DNA of 13,883 nt from Ruminococcaceae bacterium UBA6364 (GTDB taxonomy: Bacteria > Bacillota > Clostridia > Oscillospirales > Acutalibacteraceae): contig DJRI01000108.1 of the NCBI GenBank assembly GCA_002440045.1, positions 1 through 13,883 on the forward strand. Direction: 5' to 3'. This document shows, in pieces, positions 1-7,032 of the stretch (position 1 is the first letter of the stretch; every line of letters begins with the position of its first letter). The notes beneath the pieces were generated by a model that had not been told where the DNA came from, did no database searches, and worked only from the letters and a program-made list of their open reading frames with translations. A program made the translations under genes and the position numbers.

Positions 1-170
1 AACAAATGGGGTGCAGTTCATCGCAGATGCCGGCGCGGGCGTTTGTTTGCGTTTTTCATTTTAAAAAAACACTCATGATTTTTTGCGGGAAAACGCCGCG
101 TCAGCGCACCCGAAAACGAGCGGCTTGTCGGGCGAAAAATGCCGGTACCCGGAAAAACCTTTGGCACATT

Positions 171-2450
171 TTACTCCTGCCCTTTGAGTGCTTCCACCAT
201 GTCGATCTTTTTGTTCTTCCGCGCCACCATCAAGCTGACGAGAAGCGACATTCCGACTGTCAGGAGAACAGTGAAAATATAGGACGACGCCATAATGGAC
301 ATTTTCATTTCATATTCCGAAGCAAGGGTCTTAAGCAAATACGAAAGAGTGAGCGCACCGAGCGGGATGCCGATCAGAATCCCGATGACCGAGAGTGCAA
401 GGTTCTGACCGAAAAGCAGCCTGCCGATCTTCTTGTCGCGGAAACCGACCACCTTCAGCGTTGCCATTTCACGGTAACGCTCGGTATAGCTCATAACGCC
501 GAGGTTATAAAGGACTACGGAGCCGAGTACCAAAGCACCCGCGATAAGAAGCAAAATCATCGAATCCATTATATCTGTAAAGGTGTCGAAGGAATCAATA
601 ATTGCCTGTTTTGACTGAACGCTTTTTATCGCCTTATCGGACGAAATTTCGGCCTTTTGTGAGCTTGTGTAAACCGAATCTACAGTGTAGTCAATTCCGA
701 GAGACTTTGCATAGCTTTCGGAAATTACGATATTTTCCGTTACACTGCGTATAATGCCCGCGATTTTTAAAGTGTAGCTTTTATTTGTTCCGTAGGGGCT
801 TATTTTAAGCGTATCACCGGGGTTTAAAGAAAATTCGTCGGCAATTCTCATACATACATACGCCCCGTCTGAAGAAAGCACGGTATAAGAATTATCTTTA
901 CTCGGAAAGCGCACTCTGTCGTGCGTAATATCGTAAATATCAAGCGAATACGCTTTTTCTTCTGCCTGAACGCTTACAGAAGCGCTTGCGTCGCCGTTAT
1001 ATTTGTCTTTTATATAAAGGCGTTCTTTTTCTGTGGCGTCTTCTGAAAGATATATTCTTGATGCATAATTTGTTGCGTCGTCATAATACATACTGAGAAA
1101 TGCGTCCATCGTGTCGCTCATACCGAGTGAAGCGATTATAAGTATCATACTTCCGATTATGCCGATAAGGCTCATTGCGGTGCGCGATTTGTGGCGCATT
1201 ATGTCGCGCATATTCCAGCGCACGCCGAACGGAAGCTTGTGAAAAAGCTTTGTTTTTTCAATAAGCATCGGCTTAACCTTTTTCGGCGTATAAGGTCTTA
1301 ATGCGTCTGCGGCGGTGCCCTTGAGCATATCGGCGGTTGAAATAAAGCCGATTACCGTAAGAAGCGCAACAATGCCGAGCGTCGTTAAAATGCAGAACAG
1401 CGGCAGGCGAAGCTTCCATTCGGGCAAGTCAAGGTAAGTGCCCATGGTGCCGTTGGGGTTCATAATATAAAACGCCACAAGATACCCAAGCCCCGTGCCC
1501 AAAACGGCGCCTACAACGCCGATAAACAGCGCGTATGATGTGTAGTGAAGCTTGATTCTTGAGTCCTTAAAGCCGAGCGCTTTAAGAGTGCCTATCTGCG
1601 TTTTTTCTTTTGCAGTGAGGCGGTGCATTGTCGTTACCATTGTAAGCACGGCAATAAGAAGGAATATAACGGGAAGCACACTGCCCATGGTCTTGCCCTC
1701 TTGCGATTCGCCTTTTGCCTGCGAGTAAGAGAGCGTCTCATCCTTTGAAAGAATAAGGCTTGTGTTTTTTAAAATCTTGTCCGCTTCTTCGGTAAACGCC
1801 TTTTTATCGGCGTCTGAAATGACGTTTATTTGAGGATAATAATCTGTTCCGATGCATTTTTCATACATCTTCGGCGAAATGAAAGCAAAGCCGTGTGAGG
1901 TGTAGTCGGGCATAAGCTGTGTTTCGTCGCGGACGCAAATCATATATTCGCCCGATTTTATAAGTCCCTTTACTTTACCTTTAAGCTCAATGTTTTTATA
2001 AAGAAACGTAAGTGTGTCGCCGAGCTTTATATTGTTTGCGGTGGCGTATTTGTCGGAAAGCCAAATGCCGTCTTTTGAATCGGGGTCATAGCTGTCGCCG
2101 TCTGTGACGATGAATCCCGAAACCTTTTCGTTTGTGGTAACGCTGAGCGCGGCGCTGTCGCCGTCATATTCTTTAATATCGGCGGTAACCGAAACATAGC
2201 GCGCGGCGTCTTTCACAAGGCTTGAATCGGCTATTTTTTTAAGGTCGTCTTCTTTAAAGCCTTTTTCAAGGACTATGCGATAGTCGGCATAACCCGTCTC
2301 TTTAAAAAAGCCTTGCATATTCTCTTCAATGCTTACCCATTCCATATTAAAGCCGACAAAAACGCCGATGCCGAGGGTAATCATTATTATCATTGAAATG
2401 AACTGAGCTTTATATAATTTGAAGGTTCTGAGGAGTTTTCTGAAAAGCAT
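171..2450 (-). CDS. ABC transporter permease with two FtsX-like domains
   Basis: This 759-aa integral membrane protein is the permease partner of the ATPase immediately upstream. Visible architecture: TM1 about residues 14-36, a large extracytoplasmic domain (about 38-255), TM2-TM4 (about 257-277, 304-330, 348-371), TM5 (about 425-445), a second extracytoplasmic domain (about 447-627), and TM6-TM8 (about 629-651, 682-707, 718-742). This is a duplicated four-helix FtsX/MacB-type plan. Each half carries the family's cytoplasmic coupling motif, around TLKALGF (288-294) and TLKVVGF (664-670), and the second half ends with a KKIDMVEALKG tail typical of the family. The ATG is chosen because TAAGGAGGAG of the preceding gene's end gives a strong ribosome binding site; the gap is 12 bp. 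Such transporters typically act by mechanotransmission on lipids, lipoproteins or peptides rather than as channels for ions. The substrate is not readable here. Position downstream of the Feo genes suggests co-transcription but does not prove a role in iron. Confidence 0.9.
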   Translation of the reverse strand: MLFRKLLRTFKLYKAQFISMIIMITLGIGVFVGFNMEWVSIEENMQGFFKETGYADYRIVLEKGFKEDDLKKIADSSLVKDAARYVSVTADIKEYDGDSAALSVTTNEKVSGFIVTDGDSYDPDSKDGIWLSDKYATANNIKLGDTLTFLYKNIELKGKVKGLIKSGEYMICVRDETQLMPDYTSHGFAFISPKMYEKCIGTDYYPQINVISDADKKAFTEEADKILKNTSLILSKDETLSYSQAKGESQEGKTMGSVLPVIFLLIAVLTMVTTMHRLTAKEKTQIGTLKALGFKDSRIKLHYTSYALFIGVVGAVLGTGLGYLVAFYIMNPNGTMGTYLDLPEWKLRLPLFCILTTLGIVALLTVIGFISTADMLKGTAADALRPYTPKKVKPMLIEKTKLFHKLPFGVRWNMRDIMRHKSRTAMSLIGIIGSMILIIASLGMSDTMDAFLSMYYDDATNYASRIYLSEDATEKERLYIKDKYNGDASASVSVQAEEKAYSLDIYDITHDRVRFPSKDNSYTVLSSDGAYVCMRIADEFSLNPGDTLKISPYGTNKSYTLKIAGIIRSVTENIVISESYAKSLGIDYTVDSVYTSSQKAEISSDKAIKSVQSKQAIIDSFDTFTDIMDSMILLLIAGALVLGSVVLYNLGVMSYTERYREMATLKVVGFRDKKIGRLLFGQNLALSVIGILIGIPLGALTLSYLLKTLASEYEMKMSIMASSYIFTVLLTVGMSLLVSLMVARKNKKIDMVEALKGQE

Positions 2451-2462
2451 TTTTACTCCTCC

Positions 2463-3164
2463 TTACCACTCTATTTCGTCGGCGCTTGCGGGGGATGGCT
2501 GGTCCTCGGCAGAAACAATTTTGCCGTTTTTAACGCGTATTACGGTGTCAGCCATTTTAGCGATGTTCTGGTTATGCGTTACTATTACAATGGTTTTGCC
2601 GTATTCGCGCGCCATTTTTAAAAGAAGCTTTAAAACAAGCACGCCGGTTTCGGAGTCAAGCGCACCGGTCGGCTCGTCGCAAAGCAGAATTTTCGGATTT
2701 TTTGCAAGCGCGCGTGCAATCGAAACACGCTGCTGCTCGCCGCCTGAAAGCTCTGAGGGGAAGTTTTTTAAGTGGTCCGACAGACCGACTTCTTCTATCA
2801 TTTTTGTTGCCGAAAGCGAGTTTTTTGAAATTTCTTTTACAAGAGAAACGTTTTCGTGCACGGTGAGCGTCGGAACGAGGTTGTAAAACTGAAAAACAAA
2901 TCCGACCTTCTCTGCACGGTATTCGGAAAGCTCGTTGTTTGAAAGCGTTGAAATGTCTTTGCCTTCAACAAAAATCTTTCCGCTTGTGGGGCTGTCAAGC
3001 CCGCCCAAAAGGTTTAAAAGAGTGCTTTTTCCCGCGCCGCTCGGGCCGAGAATAACTATAAATTTTCCCTCGTCAAGCGAAAGATTAACGCCGTCAAGGG
3101 CTTTAAGCTCGTGGTCGCCGCTGTGATAAACGCGGCTTACGTCTTTAAATTCAACAATTGCCAT
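2463..3164 (-). CDS. ABC transporter ATP-binding protein (LolD/MacB type)
   Basis: This 233-aa nucleotide-binding domain should power the adjacent FtsX-type permease by ATP hydrolysis at the inner face of the membrane. All motifs are intact: Walker A GPSGAGKS (40-47), Q-loop Gln92, signature LSGGEQQ (139-145), Walker B ILLCDEP (159-165) with catalytic Glu164, D-loop around ALD (168-170), and H-loop His197. The sequence type and the pairing with a duplicated-FtsX permease place it in the LolD/MacB/FtsE-like group. An upstream TTG at 3182 would add six residues. The ATG at 3164 is preferred because AGGAGG lies seven bases upstream of it and the family begins close to this point. It lies 64 bp downstream of the DtxR-like regulator with a small hairpin in the gap and no clear promoter, so it is probably read from the same transcript. 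Confidence 0.93.
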   Translation of the reverse strand: MAIVEFKDVSRVYHSGDHELKALDGVNLSLDEGKFIVILGPSGAGKSTLLNLLGGLDSPTSGKIFVEGKDISTLSNNELSEYRAEKVGFVFQFYNLVPTLTVHENVSLVKEISKNSLSATKMIEEVGLSDHLKNFPSELSGGEQQRVSIARALAKNPKILLCDEPTGALDSETGVLVLKLLLKMAREYGKTIVIVTHNQNIAKMADTVIRVKNGKIVSAEDQPSPASADEIEW

Positions 3165-3187
3165 AAGGCATCCTCCTTGCAAAACCC

Positions 3188-3202
3188 GGCTGTAAAACAG
3201 CC
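3188..3202 (-). repeat. Small hairpin between regulator and ABC genes
   Basis: A perfect 6-bp inverted repeat GGCTGT/ACAGCC with a 3-nt loop lies in the spacer between the regulator stop codon and the ABC ATPase ribosome binding site. On the transcript strand it is followed by GGGTTTTGC, too little U for a convincing terminator. The stem repeats the core of the larger hairpin on the other side of the regulator gene (3623-3653). It may attenuate or adjust read-through into the ABC genes, or be incidental. Confidence 0.45.
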
Positions 3203-3228
3203 TGTGTCAGCCTTTTTGTTGTTTTATT

Positions 3229-3588
3229 TCAGTTGAGCGCTTCAAGATAATCGGGGGGCAGTACCGCAAGAAGCGAGCACACGGCAAGCTCTTTGTCATA
3301 CACCCCGGGGAAAGCCTTGGTTAAATGCTCTTTTACAGTGCCGTAAAGCCTTTTATACTGCTCGGCAAGCGCATTGCCGTATTCTGTAAAAAAACATGCG
3401 CCGTAAGAGGATTTGCTGATAATCCCCATTTTTATAAAGCTGTTCATCATATTGTGAACACTCGGTTTTGATTTGCCGAGGGCGTTTGCAATGTCAACAC
3501 AGCGCACACCGCCCTTGTTGTTTTCAAGACCCTTCATAACAAGCAGATAGCGTATGTTAGAAGCGGTCAATTCGCACTGTATAGCCAT
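3229..3588 (-). CDS. Small DtxR-like winged-helix regulator
   Basis: This 119-aa protein is probably the locus's transcriptional regulator. The N-terminal half is a winged helix-turn-helix: residues about 10-35 lead into the HTH (about 30-54), with a DtxR-family-like recognition helix at GKSKPSVHNMM and a wing around residues 58-70. The C-terminal part (about 75-119) resembles a shortened DtxR/MntR dimerisation helix pair. There is no SH3-like third domain; DtxR itself is about 226 aa and MntR about 142. By eye the classic metal ligands are absent (see findings), while four cysteines (5, 30, 65, 104) are present. An in-frame ATG at 3639 lies inside the loop of a strong hairpin and would add an atypical basic leader, so the start at 3588 is preferred, with AAGG about 12 bases upstream (weak). 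Its place between the FeoB accessory peptide and the ABC genes makes it the obvious candidate to bind the GGTTAGC palindromes. A MarR-like label is an alternative. Confidence 0.75.
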   Translation of the reverse strand: MAIQCELTASNIRYLLVMKGLENNKGGVRCVDIANALGKSKPSVHNMMNSFIKMGIISKSSYGACFFTEYGNALAEQYKRLYGTVKEHLTKAFPGVYDKELAVCSLLAVLPPDYLEALN

Positions 3589-3622
3589 ATGTCTGTTAAT
3601 CCTTTTTCGTATAAAATTGCGT

Positions 3623-3653
3623 GGGGGCTGTAAAAACATTTTTTACAGCCCCC
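3623..3653 (-). repeat. Strong perfect hairpin upstream of regulator gene
   Basis: A perfect inverted repeat has 14-bp arms (3623-3636 and 3640-3653, outer GGGGGCTGT) and a 3-nt CAT loop. It begins 8 bases after the stop of the Cys-rich peptide gene and ends about 35 bases before the regulator's ATG. On the transcript strand the stem is followed by ACGCAATTTTAT, not by a clean U-tract. It could therefore be an inefficient terminator separating feo from the regulator and ABC genes, an RNA processing or stabilising element, or both. Confidence 0.65.
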
Positions 3654-3660
3654 GCTTGGA

Positions 3661-3834
3661 TTATTTCTTAGAGTGGCAGGAGCCTGCCATTGCACAGTGT
3701 GCACAGTTGCATCCGCAGGAGGACTTGCCTTTTTTCCTATCCTTTACAAGCTTTGCGATTATCGCCGCAACGATTGCCAAAAGCACTATACATATAACGA
3801 TTGTTGCAATATTTTGAGATATCCAACTTAACAT
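3661..3834 (-). CDS. FeoB-associated Cys-rich membrane peptide
   Basis: This 57-aa small protein lies 35 bp downstream of feoB. It has one N-terminal transmembrane helix (about residues 8-29, very rich in Ile, Val and Ala), then a basic stretch (KLVKDRKKGK), then a cysteine/histidine cluster: Cys40, 42, 44, 47 and 53 with His46 and His54. This layout matches the FeoB-associated Cys-rich membrane protein family found after feoB in many Bacillota. The positive-inside rule suggests that the Cys-rich tail is cytosolic, where it could bind Fe(II) leaving FeoB or sense iron. The precise function of the family is not settled. The ATG is supported by AAAGGAG eight bases upstream. The cluster is followed closely by a TAA stop and then by the large hairpin at 3623-3653. 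Confidence 0.9.
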   Translation of the reverse strand: MLSWISQNIATIVICIVLLAIVAAIIAKLVKDRKKGKSSCGCNCAHCAMAGSCHSKK

Positions 3835-3869
3835 TAAGACCGACTCCTTTCAAAAAGTTTTAATATGTT

Positions 3870-6395
3870 TTACTTTGAAACTTTAACCTTTTCGGTAAGC
3901 TTTGTTGCTTCTTTGTAGGGACGAACGAGTAAGTAAATCATACCTGCAAGAAGCGCAACAGCAACAATTACACCGAAAACGTTTGCGTTGCCTGTGAAGA
4001 GGTTGCCGAACTGGTTTATCATAAGAGCGATTATATATGCGAAGCCGCACTGATAACCGATTGCAAACCAAGTCCATTTTGCGCTGTTCATTTCACGCTT
4101 GATAGCGCCGATAGCTGCAAAGCAAGGAGCGCAAAGAAGGTTGAATACAAGGAACGAATAAGCGCTTACGCCTGTGAATACGCTGTGAAGCGTCTCATAA
4201 ACGTTGCCCTCTGCACCGTAAAGAATGCCCATTGTGCCGACGATGTTTTCTTTAGCAACAAGGCCTGTGATAGAAGCAACGGCAGCCTGCCAATCGCCCC
4301 AGCCGAGAGGCTTGAATATCCATGCGATTGCATTACCGATTACTGCAAGAATCGACTTGTCGATTTCGCTTTCGTCGAGCATACGGAACGAGCCGTCAAC
4401 AACGCCGAAGTATGTGGTGAACCAAACGAATATTGTGGAAAGAAGGATTATTGTACCTGCCTTCTTAATGAAGGACCAGCCGCGCTCCCATGTTGAACGA
4501 AGAACGTTTTTAACAGTGGGCCAGTGATATGCGGGAAGCTCCATAACGAACGGTGCGGGGTCGCCCGAGAACATCTTTGTCTTTTTAAGAATAATGCCCG
4601 AAACGATTATCGCAGCCATTCCGATGAAGTAAGCTGATGTAGCAACGAGTGCCGAGCCGTTGAAGATAGCGCCCGCTATCATCGCAATGAACGGAACCTT
4701 TGCGCCGCAGGGAATGAACGTTGTCGTCATGATTGTCATACGGCGGTCTCTTTCGTTTTCGATAGTACGCGAAGCCATGATTCCGGGAACGCCGCAGCCT
4801 GTGCCGATAAGCATGGGGATGAACGATTTACCGGAAAGACCGAACTTACGGAATACACGGTCGAGAACGAATGCGATACGCGACATATAACCGCAAGCCT
4901 CAAGGAATGCGAGAAGGAAGAACAGAACGAGCATCTGAGGAACGAATCCGAGAACTGCGCCGACGCCTGCGACGATACCGTCGTTGATAAGGCCCGAAAG
5001 CCAATCGGCTGCGCCTGCTTTTTCAAGACCGTTGCCTACAAGTACCGGAACACCGGGAACCCAAACGCCGAAGTCTGCGGGGTCAGGCTCTGCAAAAGCC
5101 GTCTCGGCGTCTTTTGAGAATTTATCTTCAAAATACTTAACAGCGTCAAGATATGTCATTCCGACGGTTCCCTCTTCTTCAGCCTTTGAAAGGTTTTTGG
5201 GGATTTCGGAATAATAAGCCGTGAACGTGTTGACTGCGAGGGTTTCTTCGTCTTCTACGTCAACGGTAGCTGTTTTTTCGCTTGTTGTGAAAGCTTTGAT
5301 TTCATTAAGAGCTTCTGCGGCGTCAAGGTCTTCTGCACTGAGGTCAAGGTCGGGCAAGAAGGCGTTTATTGCCTCGGAAGCAGCCGTGTAATTGTCGGCT
5401 TCTTCGGTATAAGCTTTTGTGCCTATTCCGAAAAGATGCCAGCCGTCGCCGAAAACGCCGTCGTTAGCCCAATCGGTTGCGGCAGAGCCGACCGTTACCA
5501 TTGATATGTAGTAAACAAGGAACATTACAACAACGAATATCGGAAGTCCGAGCCAACGGTTTGTAACAATCTTATCGATTTTATCGGAGGTTGAAAGTCC
5601 GCCGTTCTGTTTTTTCTTGTAGCAGGCTTTGATAACAGAGCCGATATAAACGTATCTTTCGTTTGTGATGATTGATTCGGAGTCGTCGTCAAGCTCTTTT
5701 TCGGCGGCTTTAATGTCGCTTTCGATGTGCTCAAGAACGGCTTTGTCAAGATTGAGCGAAGAAAGAACCTTGTCGTCGCGCTCAAAAATCTTGATTGCGT
5801 ACCAACGCTGCTGCTCTTCGGGAAGGCCGTGAACCGCAGCTTCTTCGATGTGAGCGATAGCGTGCTCAACCGAGCCCGAGAACGTGTGCTGAGGAATTGT
5901 TTTGCCGTTTTTGGCGGCGTCGATTGCGGCTTCTGCCGCTTCCTGAACGCCTGTGCCTTTAAGAGCCGAAATCTCGACTACTTTGCAGCCAAGCTGACGT
6001 GAAAGCTCGGCGGTGTTGATTTTGTCGCCGTTTTTCTTTACAACGTCCATCATATTGATTGCGATAACAACCGGAATACCGAGCTCTGTAAGCTGAGTTG
6101 TAAGATAAAGGTTTCTTTCAAGGTTTGTACCGTCTATGATGTTAAGAATTGCGTCGGGGCGTTCGCTTATAAGGTAATTTCTCGCAACAACCTCTTCAAG
6201 GGTGTAGGGTGAAAGAGAATAGATACCGGGAAGGTCGGTGACGATAACGCCGTCGTGCTTTTTAAGCTTGCCTTCTTTCTTTTCAACCGTAACGCCGGGC
6301 CAGTTTCCGACGAACTGGTTTGAACCGGTAAGCGCGTTGAACAATGTGGTTTTACCGCTGTTCGGGTTGCCCGCAAGGGCAATGCGAATATCCAT
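3870..6395 (-). CDS. feoB: Ferrous iron transporter B (FeoB)
   Basis: This is the main Fe(II) uptake permease of the cytoplasmic membrane, GTPase-coupled. The N-terminal G domain has G1 GNPNSGKT (9-16), switch I with WPGVT (32-36), G3 DLPG (54-57), G4 NMMD (114-117) and G5 SALKG (143-147). A helical GDI-like region follows (about 171-265). The membrane domain starts with TM1 at about 283-303. Two Gate repeats follow, the first around GTGCGVPGIMASRT (531-544) with the conserved Cys534, the second around CAPCFAAIGA (755-764). At 841 aa it is longer than E. coli FeoB (773 aa). The excess is an acidic, soluble-looking insertion (about residues 326-445) between TM1 and the WVPG...DWL segment. AAAGGAG lies just upstream of the ATG, and a GGTTAG/CTAACC inverted repeat sits just before that. 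It is 60 bp downstream of feoA1 and evidently in the same operon. Confidence 0.97.
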   Translation of the reverse strand: MDIRIALAGNPNSGKTTLFNALTGSNQFVGNWPGVTVEKKEGKLKKHDGVIVTDLPGIYSLSPYTLEEVVARNYLISERPDAILNIIDGTNLERNLYLTTQLTELGIPVVIAINMMDVVKKNGDKINTAELSRQLGCKVVEISALKGTGVQEAAEAAIDAAKNGKTIPQHTFSGSVEHAIAHIEEAAVHGLPEEQQRWYAIKIFERDDKVLSSLNLDKAVLEHIESDIKAAEKELDDDSESIITNERYVYIGSVIKACYKKKQNGGLSTSDKIDKIVTNRWLGLPIFVVVMFLVYYISMVTVGSAATDWANDGVFGDGWHLFGIGTKAYTEEADNYTAASEAINAFLPDLDLSAEDLDAAEALNEIKAFTTSEKTATVDVEDEETLAVNTFTAYYSEIPKNLSKAEEEGTVGMTYLDAVKYFEDKFSKDAETAFAEPDPADFGVWVPGVPVLVGNGLEKAGAADWLSGLINDGIVAGVGAVLGFVPQMLVLFFLLAFLEACGYMSRIAFVLDRVFRKFGLSGKSFIPMLIGTGCGVPGIMASRTIENERDRRMTIMTTTFIPCGAKVPFIAMIAGAIFNGSALVATSAYFIGMAAIIVSGIILKKTKMFSGDPAPFVMELPAYHWPTVKNVLRSTWERGWSFIKKAGTIILLSTIFVWFTTYFGVVDGSFRMLDESEIDKSILAVIGNAIAWIFKPLGWGDWQAAVASITGLVAKENIVGTMGILYGAEGNVYETLHSVFTGVSAYSFLVFNLLCAPCFAAIGAIKREMNSAKWTWFAIGYQCGFAYIIALMINQFGNLFTGNANVFGVIVAVALLAGMIYLLVRPYKEATKLTEKVKVSK

Positions 6396-6420
6396 AATTA
6401 ATCTCCTTTCGATGTGTTCG

Positions 6421-6438
6421 GGTTAGCAGAAACTAACC
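6421..6438. promoter_or_regulatory. Iron-box-like inverted repeat ahead of feoB
   Basis: GGTTAGC-AGAA-ACTAACC: seven-base arms and a four-base centre, with one mismatch at the innermost position. It has the same architecture as the sites at 7001 and 7033. It lies in the feoA1-feoB spacer, 11 bases upstream of the feoB Shine-Dalgarno. No good promoter is visible around it, so it may be an internal operator or roadblock, or may act as an RNA hairpin, in which the mismatch becomes a U-G wobble. Confidence 0.7.
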
Positions 6439-6455
6439 GCAAGACGTAAATTTAA

Positions 6456-6677
6456 TTACTCTACTTCAATCATTTCGGAATCGGCTTTTCTTAAAGAAAG
6501 CTCGTATCCGCGAACGGTAACCTCAACCGGGTCGCCCAGGGGCGCTACTTTGCGGACGTAAACGCTGACGCCCTTTGTAATGCCCATATCCATAATGCGG
6601 CGCTTAACGGCGCCTTCGCCGTGGAGCTTGACAACCTTTACGGTCTCGCCGACTTTTGCTTCTTTGAGTGTTTTCAT
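6456..6677 (-). CDS. feoA: FeoA-family protein, canonical copy
   Basis: This 73-aa cytosolic SH3-like protein is expected to bind and support FeoB in Fe(II) uptake. It shows the standard FeoA pattern: an N-terminal LKEAKVGETVKVVKL strand region, then RRIMDMGITKGVSVYV (27-42), VAPLGDPVEV (44-53), RGYELSLRK (56-64) and a short IEV end, at normal family length. The ATG is preceded by a near-perfect AAAGGAGG eight bases away, the strongest ribosome binding site in the operon. It sits between the second feoA-like gene (87 bp upstream) and feoB (60 bp downstream). Confidence 0.95.
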   Translation of the reverse strand: MKTLKEAKVGETVKVVKLHGEGAVKRRIMDMGITKGVSVYVRKVAPLGDPVEVTVRGYELSLRKADSEMIEVE

Positions 6678-6764
6678 TAAAGTATCCTCCTTTATTAATT
6701 CAAATTCAGATATATTATATCAAGGTGCATATTCTGCACACATCATACCGTAACCGCGGGCGGT

Positions 6765-6983
6765 TCAGACCATAATTTTGCGCGCCATTTCTTCGCTTAT
6801 CGCAACGCGCGATTCCTTGACGTTTACAATAACGTTGCCGCCGAGGGTGTTTACTATGGTTACTGTTGAACCGACTACAAATCCGAGATTTTCAAGGTGC
6901 TGTTTAACTTCGGGAGAGCCGCCTATGCGTTTTATGGTGTTTTGCTCGCCCACGCCTGCAAGACTTAACGGCATCATTTTCAT
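6765..6983 (-). CDS. feoA: FeoA-family protein, second divergent copy
   Basis: This 72-aa FeoA-like SH3-fold protein is the first gene of the Feo operon. The PLSLAGVGE start, the IGGSPEVKQHLENLGFVVGSTVTIV core and the final AISEEMARKIMV follow the FeoA pattern. It lacks the APLGDP loop and the RGY-LSLR motif of its neighbour, having instead TLGGNVIVNVKESRVAIS. An in-frame ATG at 7043 would add 20 residues, but it falls inside operator palindromes and has no ribosome binding site. The ATG at 6983 has GAAAGG four bases upstream; the ATG at 6977, ten bases from the same GAAAGG, is an equally possible start. Paired feoA genes of this two-type kind occur ahead of feoB in Clostridia. The second copy may assist FeoB or have a regulatory role. 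Confidence 0.9.
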   Translation of the reverse strand: MKMMPLSLAGVGEQNTIKRIGGSPEVKQHLENLGFVVGSTVTIVNTLGGNVIVNVKESRVAISEEMARKIMV

Positions 6984-7000
6984 CAGACCTTTCACGATTT

Positions 7001-7018
7001 GGTTAGCAAAAGCTAACC
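7001..7018. promoter_or_regulatory. Iron-box-like palindrome upstream of feoA2 RBS
   Basis: A perfect inverted repeat GGTTAGC-AAAA-GCTAACC, in the 5' leader of the predicted feo transcript. It starts 7 bases upstream of the GAAAGG ribosome binding site of feoA2. Its centre is 34 bp from the centre of the next palindrome. It may be a second operator bound together with the one at the start site, or an RNA hairpin that affects translation initiation. Confidence 0.8.
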
Positions 7019-7032
7019 TCAAAGCTTTTATA

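Noticed and set aside
1..170. Terminator or next gene start downstream of the permease
   Set aside because: Only a 4-bp CCGG stem with a few Ts and a possible ATG seven codons from the edge without a ribosome binding site; neither can be supported.
6..614. Long plus-strand open frame at the left end (about 200 codons)
   Set aside because: It lies opposite the 3' end of the ABC permease gene, encodes a His/Arg-rich composition without domain features, and has no ribosome binding site. The minus-strand permease clearly explains the region.
3589..3639. Extended start of the DtxR-like regulator at 3639
   Set aside because: That ATG is in the loop of a perfect 14-bp hairpin and gives a basic leader not expected in the family.
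3600..3650. Possible separate promoter for the regulator (TTTACA with TATACG)
   Set aside because: The spacer is only 15 bp and the -35 lies inside the hairpin stem; too weak to list.
6678..6764. Possible internal promoter (TATAAT-like sequence) between the two feoA genes
   Set aside because: No -35 element at a suitable distance and no operator copy in this spacer; the AT-rich run is enough to explain the match.
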